From the NCBI RefSeq assembly GCF_049686335.1, contig NZ_JBAVHX010000004.1, positions 248,001 through 312,000 of the forward strand: a DNA stretch of 64,000 bases. Direction: 5' to 3'. Origin of the DNA: Buttiauxella sp049686335 (GTDB taxonomy: Bacteria; Pseudomonadota; Gammaproteobacteria; Enterobacterales; Enterobacteriaceae). The notes beneath the pieces were generated by a model. It worked only from the letters and a program-made list of their open reading frames with translations, was not told the origin of the DNA and made no database searches. Of the stretch, positions 31,626 through 40,407 are shown piece by piece (positions within the stretch are counted from its first letter, which is position 1; each line of letters begins with the position of its first letter). The translations under genes were made by a program, and so were the position numbers.

Positions 31626-32122
31626 GATTGAGTACACATTTGTAATGCTGGTACGCAAAAGTGTACACAAAGTACGTTGCTCAAAGATACTCATAAGGTA
31701 ACAATAAGTAGCATACTGAATCTGAATCCTTACCTAGGCCTTGCTACTAAAGGGAATGAGGGTAACAGTTGGTTTCATAAATTTATTCATCTACTCACTA
31801 TGCTGAACCATACAAAAAGGTCTTTTGATTTCTAAGAAAGCGCAATAAATCATCAACTTATAAGGGTTAACTCTTATAACTATTCATCAAGGGCACTCAA
31901 AAATACACTCTGTATTTTTCGGTGCCTTTTTTATGATCCCCTGTTCCGTCAGCATTAATCTGAATGTTTTGATGGAAATAGCATCGAATTAATAGCGTCA
32001 TAGAGTTGCATGCTTACAAATTGAACATTACGATAGCCCGATTAAAACGCGAGCAATCACCCTGCCAATGCAACTGAACGCTTCTGTTATTCCCTTTTTC
32101 AAATACGTTGATTAGCTAAAGC
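31626..32122. other. Prophage/host junction region, att side
   Basis: No gene is seen here. It holds the integrase upstream region, a hairpin terminator at 31892-31932 and the region before the cho gene. The attachment core must lie here, but only one end of the prophage is in the window, so the repeat that defines it cannot be identified. No tRNA gene is present at this end. Confidence 0.5.
31892..31932 (+). terminator. Strong terminator near the att junction
   Basis: GGCAC (31892-31896) pairs with GTGCC (31922-31926) and AAAAATAC with GTATTTTT inside it, followed by TTTTTTAT. It could be the end of a host gene whose other half lies beyond the prophage. Confidence 0.7.
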
Positions 32123-32950
32123 ATGACTCTACCGTACCAATATCCAGAACATCTTCGCCATACCTTAGAAACACTCCCATCAGCGCCTGGTGTGTATATT
32201 TTTTACGGTACCGATCAGAGCTTCCCGCTCTACATTGGCAAAAGTGTCAATATCCGAAGCCGTGTCATGTCGCACTTCAGAACCCAGTCTGAAGCGAAAT
32301 TACTGCATATGACCACCCGCATTGGCTTTCACAAAACCATCGGAGAAATTGGCGCACTGCTTCTTGAGTCCCAGCTCATCAAAAACCAAAGTCCGCTGTT
32401 CAACAAGAGATTACGCGTGGCGCGAAAGCTCTGTTCGCTGCGTATTACTGACGAAACCACGCAATTTGTGTTCAGCAACGAAACGGACTTCACCCATGCG
32501 CAGGACTTGTTTGGACTCTTTAAAACCAAACATGCCGCCATTGATCAAATTCGCGAGTTAGCTGACGAGCAAAAGCTTTGTTACGGTACGTTGGGTCTGG
32601 AAAAGTTATCGGCTGGCAGAGCGTGCTTCCGTTTCTCTCTGGGGAAATGTGGCGGAGCCTGTTGTGGGAAAGAGACTAAAGATGCTCATCAACAAAGGCT
32701 TAGAGAGGCACTTGAATCGACGAGAATTCGTAGCTGGCCCTACGCCGGTCGCATTGCGATTGAAGAGAGATCAGAAGATCAGACTGAGTACCATATCCTG
32801 AATAACTGGCTCTATCTGGGAACAGCAACGTCGCTGGAGTCAGGAAAAGCCATAGTGACGCCCGCCACCTATTTTGACCGGGATAGTTACAAAATCCTTT
32901 GTCGGCATGTTTTCACGCGCGACGGCCTGAACATCGTCGAGCTGGACTAA
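32123..32950 (+). CDS. cho: Excinuclease Cho-like (UvrC homolog)
   Basis: The 275 aa product has the GIY-YIG nuclease motif early (APGVYIFYGTDQSFPLYIGKSVNIRSRVMSHF) and the Cho-type later block EQKLCYGTLGLEKLSAGRACFRFSLGKCGGACCGKE. Cho makes the 3' incision next to bulky lesions in nucleotide excision repair with UvrAB. It is about 20 residues shorter at the N-terminus than E. coli Cho. I see no LexA box upstream, although E. coli cho is SOS-controlled. Confidence 0.85.
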   Translation: MTLPYQYPEHLRHTLETLPSAPGVYIFYGTDQSFPLYIGKSVNIRSRVMSHFRTQSEAKLLHMTTRIGFHKTIGEIGALLLESQLIKNQSPLFNKRLRVARKLCSLRITDETTQFVFSNETDFTHAQDLFGLFKTKHAAIDQIRELADEQKLCYGTLGLEKLSAGRACFRFSLGKCGGACCGKETKDAHQQRLREALESTRIRSWPYAGRIAIEERSEDQTEYHILNNWLYLGTATSLESGKAIVTPATYFDRDSYKILCRHVFTRDGLNIVELD

Positions 32951-33044
32951 TAGCGGCGCTTTTATTATCAGTTTCTCAAATTCGATGACAGTGATAATCT
33001 CGCTTCAACTTTCAGCGCTGTATTTGCAATTTTCAGGAATGTTG

Positions 33045-33200
33045 ATGGATCTTTTTGATGAGTCTTACGAGCAACATAAGCAGTCGGTAGGTAATCAGGA
33101 AGCACGCTGGAACAGCTGGCTGGCCAGTCATCCGTTGGTGATTGTTGCGGTAGGATTGGTCACAGTGATGATTATTTTACTGGCAATGCACTTCTCATAA
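33045..33200 (+). CDS. Small single-span membrane protein, 51 aa
   Basis: The product begins MDLFDESYEQHKQSVGNQEA after an AGGAA ribosome site and ends with a hydrophobic span (about residues 29-49; VIVAVGLVTVMIILLAM). It is probably an inner-membrane peptide. I do not recognise its family. Confidence 0.5.
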   Translation: MDLFDESYEQHKQSVGNQEARWNSWLASHPLVIVAVGLVTVMIILLAMHFS

Positions 33201-33283
33201 TTTCCGTTTTACTCCCGTCTTGTCGCTTCTCGCATGGCTTCAACGTTTGGAAATTACTGGGCACCGCAAGCGGTGCCCTGACG

Positions 33284-33466
33284 TTACGACGCCCATTGAT
33301 CGTGAATGGCAAACAACAAGGAATTACGCTGGCGGTTTGCCTGGCACTTTCTGATGGCGTGAATGCGCATGTTGCGGCGTGACTGACCTTCCAGCCAACG
33401 CGATCTGCGCCGTTGCGTCTGACGAAGCATACGCCACCGTCCGACCTCAGTTCTACTACGCCTCAT
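33284..33466 (-). CDS. yciY: YciY family small basic protein
   Basis: The 60 aa product (MRRSRTEVGRWRMLRQTQRR; then SRWLEGQSRRNMRIHAIRKC) matches E. coli YciY almost throughout. It is very arginine-rich; the function is unknown. As in E. coli it lies upstream of cls on the opposite strand. Confidence 0.85.
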   Translation of the reverse strand: MRRSRTEVGRWRMLRQTQRRRSRWLEGQSRRNMRIHAIRKCQANRQRNSLLFAIHDQWAS

Positions 33467-33681
33467 TTTTACGACTCTGGTTGCATGTAAGACGCGCCAT
33501 TATAGAGCCTTCTGCCCTACAGACCAGTCGTTTTACGATTATCCCCGCCATACTTGAAGTTGATGGCTCATCGGTTGCTCGCACTGCCCTCGCTCCGGTT
33601 AATTTGGGTATAGTTTTAGTGTTAACCGATGGCGGTTGTGCGTAAACTCAAAACATACGGTTTCTAAAGGATTTTTGGACT

Positions 33682-35142
33682 ATGACAACCTTCTATACAG
33701 TCTTTAGTTGGCTGATAATTTTAGGTTACTGGCTTTTAATAGCTGGCGTGACGCTGCGCATTTTGATGAAGCGTCGTGCAGTTCCTTCGGCCATGGCATG
33801 GCTTCTTATCATTTATATTCTTCCGCTGGTTGGGATAATTGCTTATCTCTCGTTTGGCGAATTGCATCTTGGCAAACGGCGTGCTGAACGCGCTCGCGCC
33901 ATGTGGCCTTCAACTGCTAAGTGGCTAAACGACCTCAAAAGCTGCAAACATATTTTTGCCGAAGAAAACAGTGAGGTTGCGACTTCGCTATTTCAGCTGT
34001 GCGAGCGCCGTCAGGGGATTGGCGGCGTGAAAGGCAATCAGTTGCAGTTGCTCACCACTTCTGATGAAACGATGCATGCGTTGATTCGGGATATTCAACT
34101 GGCTCGCCATAACATTGAGATGGTGTTCTATATCTGGCAACCCGGGGGTTTAGCCGACCAGGTGGCTGAATCGCTGATGGCCGCGGCGCGTCGCGGTATT
34201 CATTGCCGCCTGCTGCTCGACTCGGCGGGGAGTGTCGCCTTCTTCCGCAGCCCGTGGGCCAACATGATGCGTAACGCAGGCGTGGAAGTGGTCGAAGCGC
34301 TGAAAGTAAATCTGATGCGTGTGTTCCTGCGCCGTATGGATTTACGCCAGCATCGTAAAATGGTGATGATCGATAATTACATCGCTTACACCGGCAGTAT
34401 GAACCTGGTTGATCCACGCTTCTTTAAACAAGAAGCAGGCGTCGGGCAATGGGTCGATTTAATGGCGCGCATGGAAGGCCCGGTCGCCACCGCCATGGGG
34501 ATTGTCTATTCCTGTGACTGGGAGATAGAAACCGGGAAGCGTATTTTGCCCCCTGCCCCGGACGCCAACATTATGCCGTTTGAAGAGGCCAGCGGGCACA
34601 CGATTCATACCATTGCTTCCGGCCCGGGATTCCCTGAGGACTTAATCCATCAGGCGCTGCTGACGTCGGTCTATGCAGCGCGTGAATATCTGATTATGAC
34701 GACCCCGTATTTTGTGCCAAGTGACGATTTGCTGCATGCCATTTGTACGGCGGCACAACGTGGCGTTGACGTGAGTATTATCGTTCCCCGTAAGAATGAC
34801 TCTTTGCTGGTAGGCTGGGCCAGCCGTGCCTTCTTTACGGAACTGCTCGCCGCTGGGGTGAAGATTTATCAGTTCGAAGGCGGTTTGCTGCACACCAAGA
34901 GTGTGCTGGTCGATGGGCAATTGAGTTTAGTCGGCACCGTGAATCTGGATATGCGCAGCTTGTGGCTGAATTTCGAGATTACCCTGGTGATTGATGATTC
35001 CGGTTTTGCCAGCGATTTGGCTGCGGTACAAGACGACTATATCTCGCGTTCTCGCTTGCTGGATCAGCGTCTGTGGGTCAAACGTCCAATGTGGCAGCGC
35101 GTAGTAGAGCGACTGTTTTACTTCTTTAGCCCGTTGCTGTAA
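33682..35142 (+). CDS. clsA: Cardiolipin synthase A
   Basis: The 486 aa product has two N-terminal membrane segments (about residues 5-25 and 37-57) and two HKD phospholipase-D motifs: HRKMVMIDNYIAYTGSMN and HTKSVLVDGQLSLVGTVNLD. It joins two phosphatidylglycerol molecules to cardiolipin and glycerol in the inner membrane. Its length equals the E. coli protein. The gene is followed by yciU. Confidence 0.95.
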   Translation: MTTFYTVFSWLIILGYWLLIAGVTLRILMKRRAVPSAMAWLLIIYILPLVGIIAYLSFGELHLGKRRAERARAMWPSTAKWLNDLKSCKHIFAEENSEVATSLFQLCERRQGIGGVKGNQLQLLTTSDETMHALIRDIQLARHNIEMVFYIWQPGGLADQVAESLMAAARRGIHCRLLLDSAGSVAFFRSPWANMMRNAGVEVVEALKVNLMRVFLRRMDLRQHRKMVMIDNYIAYTGSMNLVDPRFFKQEAGVGQWVDLMARMEGPVATAMGIVYSCDWEIETGKRILPPAPDANIMPFEEASGHTIHTIASGPGFPEDLIHQALLTSVYAAREYLIMTTPYFVPSDDLLHAICTAAQRGVDVSIIVPRKNDSLLVGWASRAFFTELLAAGVKIYQFEGGLLHTKSVLVDGQLSLVGTVNLDMRSLWLNFEITLVIDDSGFASDLAAVQDDYISRSRLLDQRLWVKRPMWQRVVERLFYFFSPLL

Positions 35143-35179
35143 AACGTGGCGCATCAGCACTCGATAAGTGGAAATAGAC

Positions 35180-35509
35180 ATGGAAATGGATCTGAACAAC
35201 CGCCTGACAGAAGATGAAACTCTCGAGCAGGCTTACGATATTTTTCTCGAGCTGGCGGTCGATAACCTCGATCCGGCAGATGTGATTTTGTTTAACCTGC
35301 AATTTGAAGAGCGTGGCGGTGCTGAGCTTTTTGACCCGGCAGAAGACTGGCAAGAACATGTGGATTTCGATCTGAATCCAGACTTCTTTGCTGAAGTGGT
35401 GATTGGCCTTGCGGATACCGATGGCGGGGAAATCAACGACATCTTCGCACGCGTGCTGTTATGCCGTGAAAAAGACCATAAGCTTTGCCATATTCTCTGG
35501 CGCGAGTAA
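35180..35509 (+). CDS. yciU: YciU family protein (DUF440)
   Basis: The product from ATG 35180 (MEMDLNNRLTEDETLEQAYD) is 109 aa, strongly acidic, and nearly identical in pattern to E. coli YciU. It folds as a small DNA-mimic-like protein in its family. It lies 37 bases after cls. Confidence 0.9.
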   Translation: MEMDLNNRLTEDETLEQAYDIFLELAVDNLDPADVILFNLQFEERGGAELFDPAEDWQEHVDFDLNPDFFAEVVIGLADTDGGEINDIFARVLLCREKDHKLCHILWRE

Positions 35510-35512
35510 GCC

Positions 35513-35550
35513 TTTGTAGGGCGGATAAGCGTTAGCGCCATCCGCCATTT
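35513..35550. repeat. REP-like palindromic element
   Basis: GTAGGGCGGATAAGCG and the partly complementary CGCCATCCGCC form a REP/BIME-type hairpin between convergent genes. Such elements bind gyrase or protect transcript ends. Confidence 0.65.
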
Positions 35551-35559
35551 ACATCGGAT

Positions 35560-36393
35560 CTAAAGCTTCGGCAACACACTCCCACAGGATTTACAGAACC
35601 GCGCTTCTTCGTCGTGATTGCCTTTATGGCAGTTCGGGCAAAAACGTGCACTGCGCTGTTTCTGGAATTCATTGGTCATATGCGCAGTGATAATCCCGGT
35701 CGGGATAGCAATCACTGAGTAACCAATCAAAATAAGTATCGACGCCACCATGCGACCCGGCCCGGTATGCGGCGTGATATCGCCATAGCCCACCGTTGTG
35801 ACTGTCACCACCGCCCAATACACCGATGTGCCCAGTGTCGTAAAACCGTTGGGTGGCCCTTCAATGCCATACATCAACCCGCCTGCGACCACCATGACAA
35901 TCATAATAAATGCGTAAAACAGGATGAGTTGATGTTTCGCATTGGTAATGGCCTGCCACAGGGTATTCAGCGTTGGCATATAACGCAGCAGCTTGAGGAT
36001 CCTCAATACGCGTATCGCTCGCATTGCCCGCCAGGCAAAAACATAATTGACGCCAATTTCGGGCCACAGCCACAAAACATATAACGGCAAAATAGTCGCC
36101 AGATCGATAAAACCCCAGAAGCTGAAAACATATTTGCGTGGATTTGGCCAACACAAAACCCGGAAAATATATTCCAGCGTAAAAAGCAGCGTGAATCCTA
36201 TTTCCAGGTAAACGAAAAGTTTCCATTCGTCGTAAGTCAGATGATATTGCGTGCCAAGCCCAGATTCGACAAATACCGCAATCACGCTAAGTAATGCGAG
36301 TAATCCACAAAACGCTTCGAAGCGTCGGCCTGATTTTGTTCTTTGGTCGAAGAGAAGATGGTACATCCGCTTACGCGCGGTGGTAATCAGCAC
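35560..36393 (-). CDS. Voltage-gated potassium channel (six TM, zinc-ribbon tail)
   Basis: The start GTG 36393 follows GAGGTG; an in-frame codon at 36426 lies in a terminator, so it is less likely. The product of about 277 aa has S1-S4 with the voltage-sensor arginines (AWRAMRAIRVLRILKLLRYM), the selectivity filter TVTTVGYGD and S6 (VASILILIGYSVIAIPTGII). The tail holds CPNCHKGNHDEEARFCKSCG, a zinc ribbon. E. coli has Kch with an RCK domain in this neighbourhood; this is a different, shorter channel. Confidence 0.85.
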   Translation of the reverse strand: MLITTARKRMYHLLFDQRTKSGRRFEAFCGLLALLSVIAVFVESGLGTQYHLTYDEWKLFVYLEIGFTLLFTLEYIFRVLCWPNPRKYVFSFWGFIDLATILPLYVLWLWPEIGVNYVFAWRAMRAIRVLRILKLLRYMPTLNTLWQAITNAKHQLILFYAFIMIVMVVAGGLMYGIEGPPNGFTTLGTSVYWAVVTVTTVGYGDITPHTGPGRMVASILILIGYSVIAIPTGIITAHMTNEFQKQRSARFCPNCHKGNHDEEARFCKSCGSVLPKL

Positions 36394-36403
36394 GGTCACC
36401 TCA

Positions 36404-36435
36404 CAAACTAAAAGGGCTGGCATCATGCCAGCCCT
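36404..36435 (-). terminator. Terminator of the opp operon
   Basis: GGGCTGGCAT and ATGCCAGCCC (36414-36434) form a near-perfect stem, followed on the minus strand by TTTTAGTTTG. It lies just after oppF. Confidence 0.85.
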
Positions 36436-36441
36436 GCGAGA

Positions 36442-37446
36442 TTATAGCGGGTCTACCTTAAGACAGGAAACGGCATGCTTGAAGCTGCCCTCCAGCACCG
36501 GGCGAGTTATCGCACATTCCGGCCCAGCAATTGGGCAGCGGGTGCGGAAAACACAGCCTGATGGCGGGTTGATAGGCGATGGCAACTCCCCTTCAAGAAG
36601 TTGTATCGTTTTGTTTCTTTCCAAATCCGGGTCGGGAATTGGCACCGCAGACATCAACGCTTTGGTATAAGGGTGCAGCGGATTATGGTACACCTCATCG
36701 TAGGTGCCCAGTTCAACTGCATGCCCCAGATACATCACCAGCACGCGGTCTGAAATGTGTTTTACCACAGCCAGATCGTGGGCGATGAAGATAAGCGACA
36801 GCCCCATCTCACGTTGCAGTTTTTGCAGCAGGTTAACGACCTGCGCCTGAATTGACACGTCGAGTGCAGAAACCGGTTCGTCACAGATAATCAGTTTTGG
36901 CTCAAGGATCAGGGCGCGCGCAATACCGATACGCTGACATTGCCCACCTGAAAACTCGTGCGGGTAACGGTTGATGAGGTTTGGCAGCAGGCCCACTTTC
37001 ATCATCATTGCTTTTACGCGGTCACGAACTTCCTGACGCGGCATTTTCGGATGATAGGTACGCAGTGGCTCTGCAATAATATCGCCGATATTCATACGCG
37101 GGTTTAATGAGGCCAGCGGATCCTGGAAAATCATCTGGATGTCGCTACGCACATTACGCCACTCGTCCTGATTCATCCCCAGCAGATCTTTACCCAACCA
37201 CGCCACACGGCCTTCGGTTGCTTTGACCAGGCCGATAATGGCACGGGCAAAGGTCGATTTGCCGCAACCTGATTCCCCTACCACACCCAGCGTTTCGCCT
37301 TCGTATAAACGCAGCGTCACACCATCAACGGCTTTCAGCGTTTTGGACGGTTGCCAGAACCACTGCTTGCCGTCTTTGATATCAAAGTGCACTTTGAGGT
37401 CGGCAATTTCCAGCAGGACTTTTTTCTCTTGGGTCACGGCGTTCAT
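36442..37446 (-). CDS. oppF: Oligopeptide ABC transporter ATPase OppF
   Basis: The 334 aa product has Walker A GESGCGKST, ABC signature FSGGQCQRIGIARAL and Walker B LIICDEPVSALD, and the C-terminal OppD/F-type Cys motif region (PPSGCVFRTRCPIAGPEC). It powers peptide uptake with OppD. It overlaps oppD by 4 bases. Confidence 0.95.
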   Translation of the reverse strand: MNAVTQEKKVLLEIADLKVHFDIKDGKQWFWQPSKTLKAVDGVTLRLYEGETLGVVGESGCGKSTFARAIIGLVKATEGRVAWLGKDLLGMNQDEWRNVRSDIQMIFQDPLASLNPRMNIGDIIAEPLRTYHPKMPRQEVRDRVKAMMMKVGLLPNLINRYPHEFSGGQCQRIGIARALILEPKLIICDEPVSALDVSIQAQVVNLLQKLQREMGLSLIFIAHDLAVVKHISDRVLVMYLGHAVELGTYDEVYHNPLHPYTKALMSAVPIPDPDLERNKTIQLLEGELPSPINPPSGCVFRTRCPIAGPECAITRPVLEGSFKHAVSCLKVDPL

Positions 37447-38456
37447 ACCAACTCCTCCACTGGCTTAAAGCAGGCGCGTAAGCGGCCTTCACCAAATCGC
37501 TCCAGCGGCGGAGCCGTGTTGCAGATTTCCATCGCATGCGGGCAACGCGGCTGGAACGGACAACCTTTTGGCAGACGCAGCAGGTTCGGCGGGTTGCCCG
37601 GAATGGTCAGCAATGATTCGCCTTCAGCATCCAGTCGTGGAACAGCATTGAGCAAGCCGATGGAGTAAGGATGAACCGGGTTGTAGAACACGTCACGCGC
37701 CTGGCCATACTCCATGGTACGACCCGCATACATCACCAGCACCTTGTCGCAGATCCCGGCAACCACGCCCAGATCGTGGGTGATCATGATAATCGCCGTA
37801 TTGAACTCACGTTTGAGCTCATTAAGCAGCGTCATGATTTGCGCCTGAACGGTCACGTCTAACGCGGTGGTCGGTTCATCCGCAATCAGCAGTTTTGGAC
37901 GACATAACAGTGCCATCGCAATCATGACGCGCTGACGCATACCACCAGAAAACTCATGGGGGAACATACGCATACGCTTGCGAGCTTCAGGCATTTTTAC
38001 TGCATCAAGCATGCGAACAGATTCTTCAAACGCCTCTGCTTTGCCCAATTTTTTGTGCAGCATCAGCACTTCCATCAACTGCTCGCCGACACGCATATAG
38101 GGGTTAAGCGAAGTCATCGGATCCTGGAAAATCATTGAAATCTGCTCCGCACGCAGGCGGTTGAGTTGGCTCTCAGGCAGATTCAGGATCTCTTTACCGT
38201 TGAATTTTGCTGACCCGCCGATACGGCCATTCGCCGCCAGCAGACCCATTAAGGCAAAGGCGGTTTGCGATTTACCGGAACCGGATTCACCTACGATGCC
38301 CAGTGTTTCACCGGCACGCAGGCTGAAGTTCAGATCGTTTACCGCAGTAACATCACCGTCTGGCGTACCAAAGGTGACGCGCAGATCTTTTACGTCTAAC
38401 AACGTAGAAGTCTGGCTCAGTGGAGTAACCACCGCAGGATTTTCAATTGTGCTCAT
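37443..38456 (-). CDS. oppD: Oligopeptide ABC transporter ATPase OppD
   Basis: The 337 aa product has Walker A GESGSGKSQTAF, signature FSGGMRQRVMIAMAL, Walker B LLIADEPTTALD and the C-terminal PKGCPFQPRCPHAMEIC motif. It forms the nucleotide-binding dimer with OppF on the inner face of the membrane. Confidence 0.95.
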   Translation of the reverse strand: MSTIENPAVVTPLSQTSTLLDVKDLRVTFGTPDGDVTAVNDLNFSLRAGETLGIVGESGSGKSQTAFALMGLLAANGRIGGSAKFNGKEILNLPESQLNRLRAEQISMIFQDPMTSLNPYMRVGEQLMEVLMLHKKLGKAEAFEESVRMLDAVKMPEARKRMRMFPHEFSGGMRQRVMIAMALLCRPKLLIADEPTTALDVTVQAQIMTLLNELKREFNTAIIMITHDLGVVAGICDKVLVMYAGRTMEYGQARDVFYNPVHPYSIGLLNAVPRLDAEGESLLTIPGNPPNLLRLPKGCPFQPRCPHAMEICNTAPPLERFGEGRLRACFKPVEELV

Positions 38457-38467
38457 CGCGGCACTCC

Positions 38468-39376
38468 TTAACGATCTTTCGGGTCGAGGGCATCACGCAA
38501 GCCATCGCCGATAAAGTTGAAACAGAACAGGGTCACGACGAGGAAGCCTGCCGGGAACATCAGCAGCCAGGGTGAAACTTCCATCGAGTTCGCACCATCA
38601 CTCAGCAGTGCGCCCCAGCTACTTAACGGCTCTTGCGTACCCAGACCCAGGAAGCTCAGGAAGGATTCGAACAAGATCATGCTCGGTACCAGCAGTGAGG
38701 CGTAAACCACAACCACCCCCAGAACGTTTGGCACGATGTGACGCACGACAATATTCGCCGTGGAAACCCCACCAACCTGGGCTGCTTCGATGAACTCTTT
38801 ACGCTTGAGGCTCAGGGTCTGGCCACGAACGATACGCGCCATATCCAACCAGGACACCATCCCGATTGCCACAAAGATAAGCAGGATGTTTTGCCCGAAG
38901 AAGGTCACCAGCAAAATAACGAAGAACATAAACGGGAAGGAGTTGAGGATCTCCAACAGACGCATCATGACTGAGTCGGTTTTACCGCCCAGATAACCCG
39001 CAAGCGAGCCGTATAATGTGCCGACAACCACAGCAACCAGCGCTGCAGCCACACCGACCATCAGAGAAATTCGCCCGCCGATTGCCACGCGAACTAATAG
39101 ATCACGACCAGAGGAGTCGGTGCCAAAGTAGTGCCCGGAGACCGTGTCAGGTGCAGCAGACATCATTCCCCAGTCGGTATCAAAGTAACTAAACTGCGAC
39201 AACATCGGCGCAAAAGTCACGAACAGTGCAATGAATGCCAGAACAATCAGACTGGCCACCGCAGCGCGGTTATGCATAAAACGGCGACGCGCATCTTGCC
39301 AAAGGCTACGGCCTTCTACTTCAAGTTTTTCACTGAAGTTTTCCAGCGCCTCGCTGTTTTTCTTACTCAACATCAT
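38468..39376 (-). CDS. oppC: Oligopeptide ABC transporter permease OppC
   Basis: The 302 aa product has a cytoplasmic N-terminus, six membrane spans and the permease EAA-like loop EFIEAAQVGGVSTANIVVRHIVPN. With OppB it makes the channel. Confidence 0.95.
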   Translation of the reverse strand: MMLSKKNSEALENFSEKLEVEGRSLWQDARRRFMHNRAAVASLIVLAFIALFVTFAPMLSQFSYFDTDWGMMSAAPDTVSGHYFGTDSSGRDLLVRVAIGGRISLMVGVAAALVAVVVGTLYGSLAGYLGGKTDSVMMRLLEILNSFPFMFFVILLVTFFGQNILLIFVAIGMVSWLDMARIVRGQTLSLKRKEFIEAAQVGGVSTANIVVRHIVPNVLGVVVVYASLLVPSMILFESFLSFLGLGTQEPLSSWGALLSDGANSMEVSPWLLMFPAGFLVVTLFCFNFIGDGLRDALDPKDR

Positions 39377-39390
39377 GGCGAACTCCAGTG

Positions 39391-40311
39391 TCAGTAACGG
39401 ATTTTCGGATCGATAACGGCGTACAGCACGTCAACAATCGCGTTAAAGAGAATAGTCAGCGCGCCTACCAGAATGGTGAGGCTCAGAACCAGTGAATAGT
39501 CACGGTTCAACGCTCCGTTTACGAACAGCTGGCCAATACCCGGTAATCCGTAAATGGTTTCAATAACCATCGAGCCTGTGATGATACCGACAAAAGCCGG
39601 GCCTAAATAAGACAGCACAGGTAACAGAGCGGGTTTCAACGCGTGGCGCAAAATAATGCGACGCATCGGCAACCCTTTGGCGCGAGCAGTACGGATAAAG
39701 TTAGAGTGCAGCACTTCAATCATCGAGCCACGAGTTATACGTGCAATGCTCGCAATATAAGCTAATGAAAGTGCAACCATTGGCAGGATCATGTATTGAA
39801 TCGCCCCGCCGTTCCAGCCCCCACCCGGTAACCATTTAAGTGTGATAGCAAATATCAGAACCAGTAACGGGGCGACCACGAAACTGGGGATAACCACCCC
39901 GGTCATGGCGATCCCCATTACGGCGTAATCCCATTTGGTATTTTGATTCAGTGCAGCGATGACGCCGGCTAACACGCCTAACACCACGGCGAAGATAAAT
40001 GCGGCGGCACCTAATTTTGCAGAGACTGGGAAGCTTGAGGCCACCAGATCATTTACTGAATAATCTTTATATTTAAATGACGGGCCAAAATCACCGTGAG
40101 CCAGTTGCTTCAGATAACTGAAGTACTGTGTCGTGATCGGATCGTTTAAATGATATTTAGCTTCAATGTTCGCCATGACTTCAGGCGGAAGTGCACGTTC
40201 GCTGGTAAATGGACTACCCGGCGCAAGACGCATCATGAAGAATGAAATTGTTATAAGAATAAAGAGTGTCGGAATTGCTTCCAGACAACGACGCAGAATA
40301 AATTTCAACAT
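39391..40311 (-). CDS. oppB: Oligopeptide ABC transporter permease OppB
   Basis: The 306 aa product has six membrane spans and the EAA-like loop NFIRTARAKGLPMRRIILRHALKPA. Its length equals E. coli OppB. It follows oppA after a stem-loop. Confidence 0.95.
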   Translation of the reverse strand: MLKFILRRCLEAIPTLFILITISFFMMRLAPGSPFTSERALPPEVMANIEAKYHLNDPITTQYFSYLKQLAHGDFGPSFKYKDYSVNDLVASSFPVSAKLGAAAFIFAVVLGVLAGVIAALNQNTKWDYAVMGIAMTGVVIPSFVVAPLLVLIFAITLKWLPGGGWNGGAIQYMILPMVALSLAYIASIARITRGSMIEVLHSNFIRTARAKGLPMRRIILRHALKPALLPVLSYLGPAFVGIITGSMVIETIYGLPGIGQLFVNGALNRDYSLVLSLTILVGALTILFNAIVDVLYAVIDPKIRY

Positions 40312-40362
40312 TGCCCGTACCTTCTGGCTGTGCCTTTAGAGTGCGATAAAATAAGACACGAT

Positions 40363-40396
40363 GGGGCAAACAATCTGAAGGTTCAGTGTTTGCCCC
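40363..40396 (-). promoter_or_regulatory. Stem-loop between oppA and oppB
   Basis: GGGGCAAACA (40363-40372) and TGTTTGCCCC (40387-40396) are perfectly complementary, with a 14-base loop. There is no T-run, so it likely stabilises the oppA transcript end and lowers oppBCDF expression relative to the abundant binding protein. Confidence 0.75.
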
Positions 40397-40407
40397 ACGA
40401 ATTGCCA

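Noticed and set aside
32000..32122. LexA box upstream of cho
   Set aside because: No CTGT-N8-ACAG or close variant could be found, although E. coli cho is SOS-controlled.
35560..36426. kch of E. coli
   Set aside because: Same neighbourhood and filter motif, but no RCK domain and about 140 residues shorter; a zinc ribbon is present instead.
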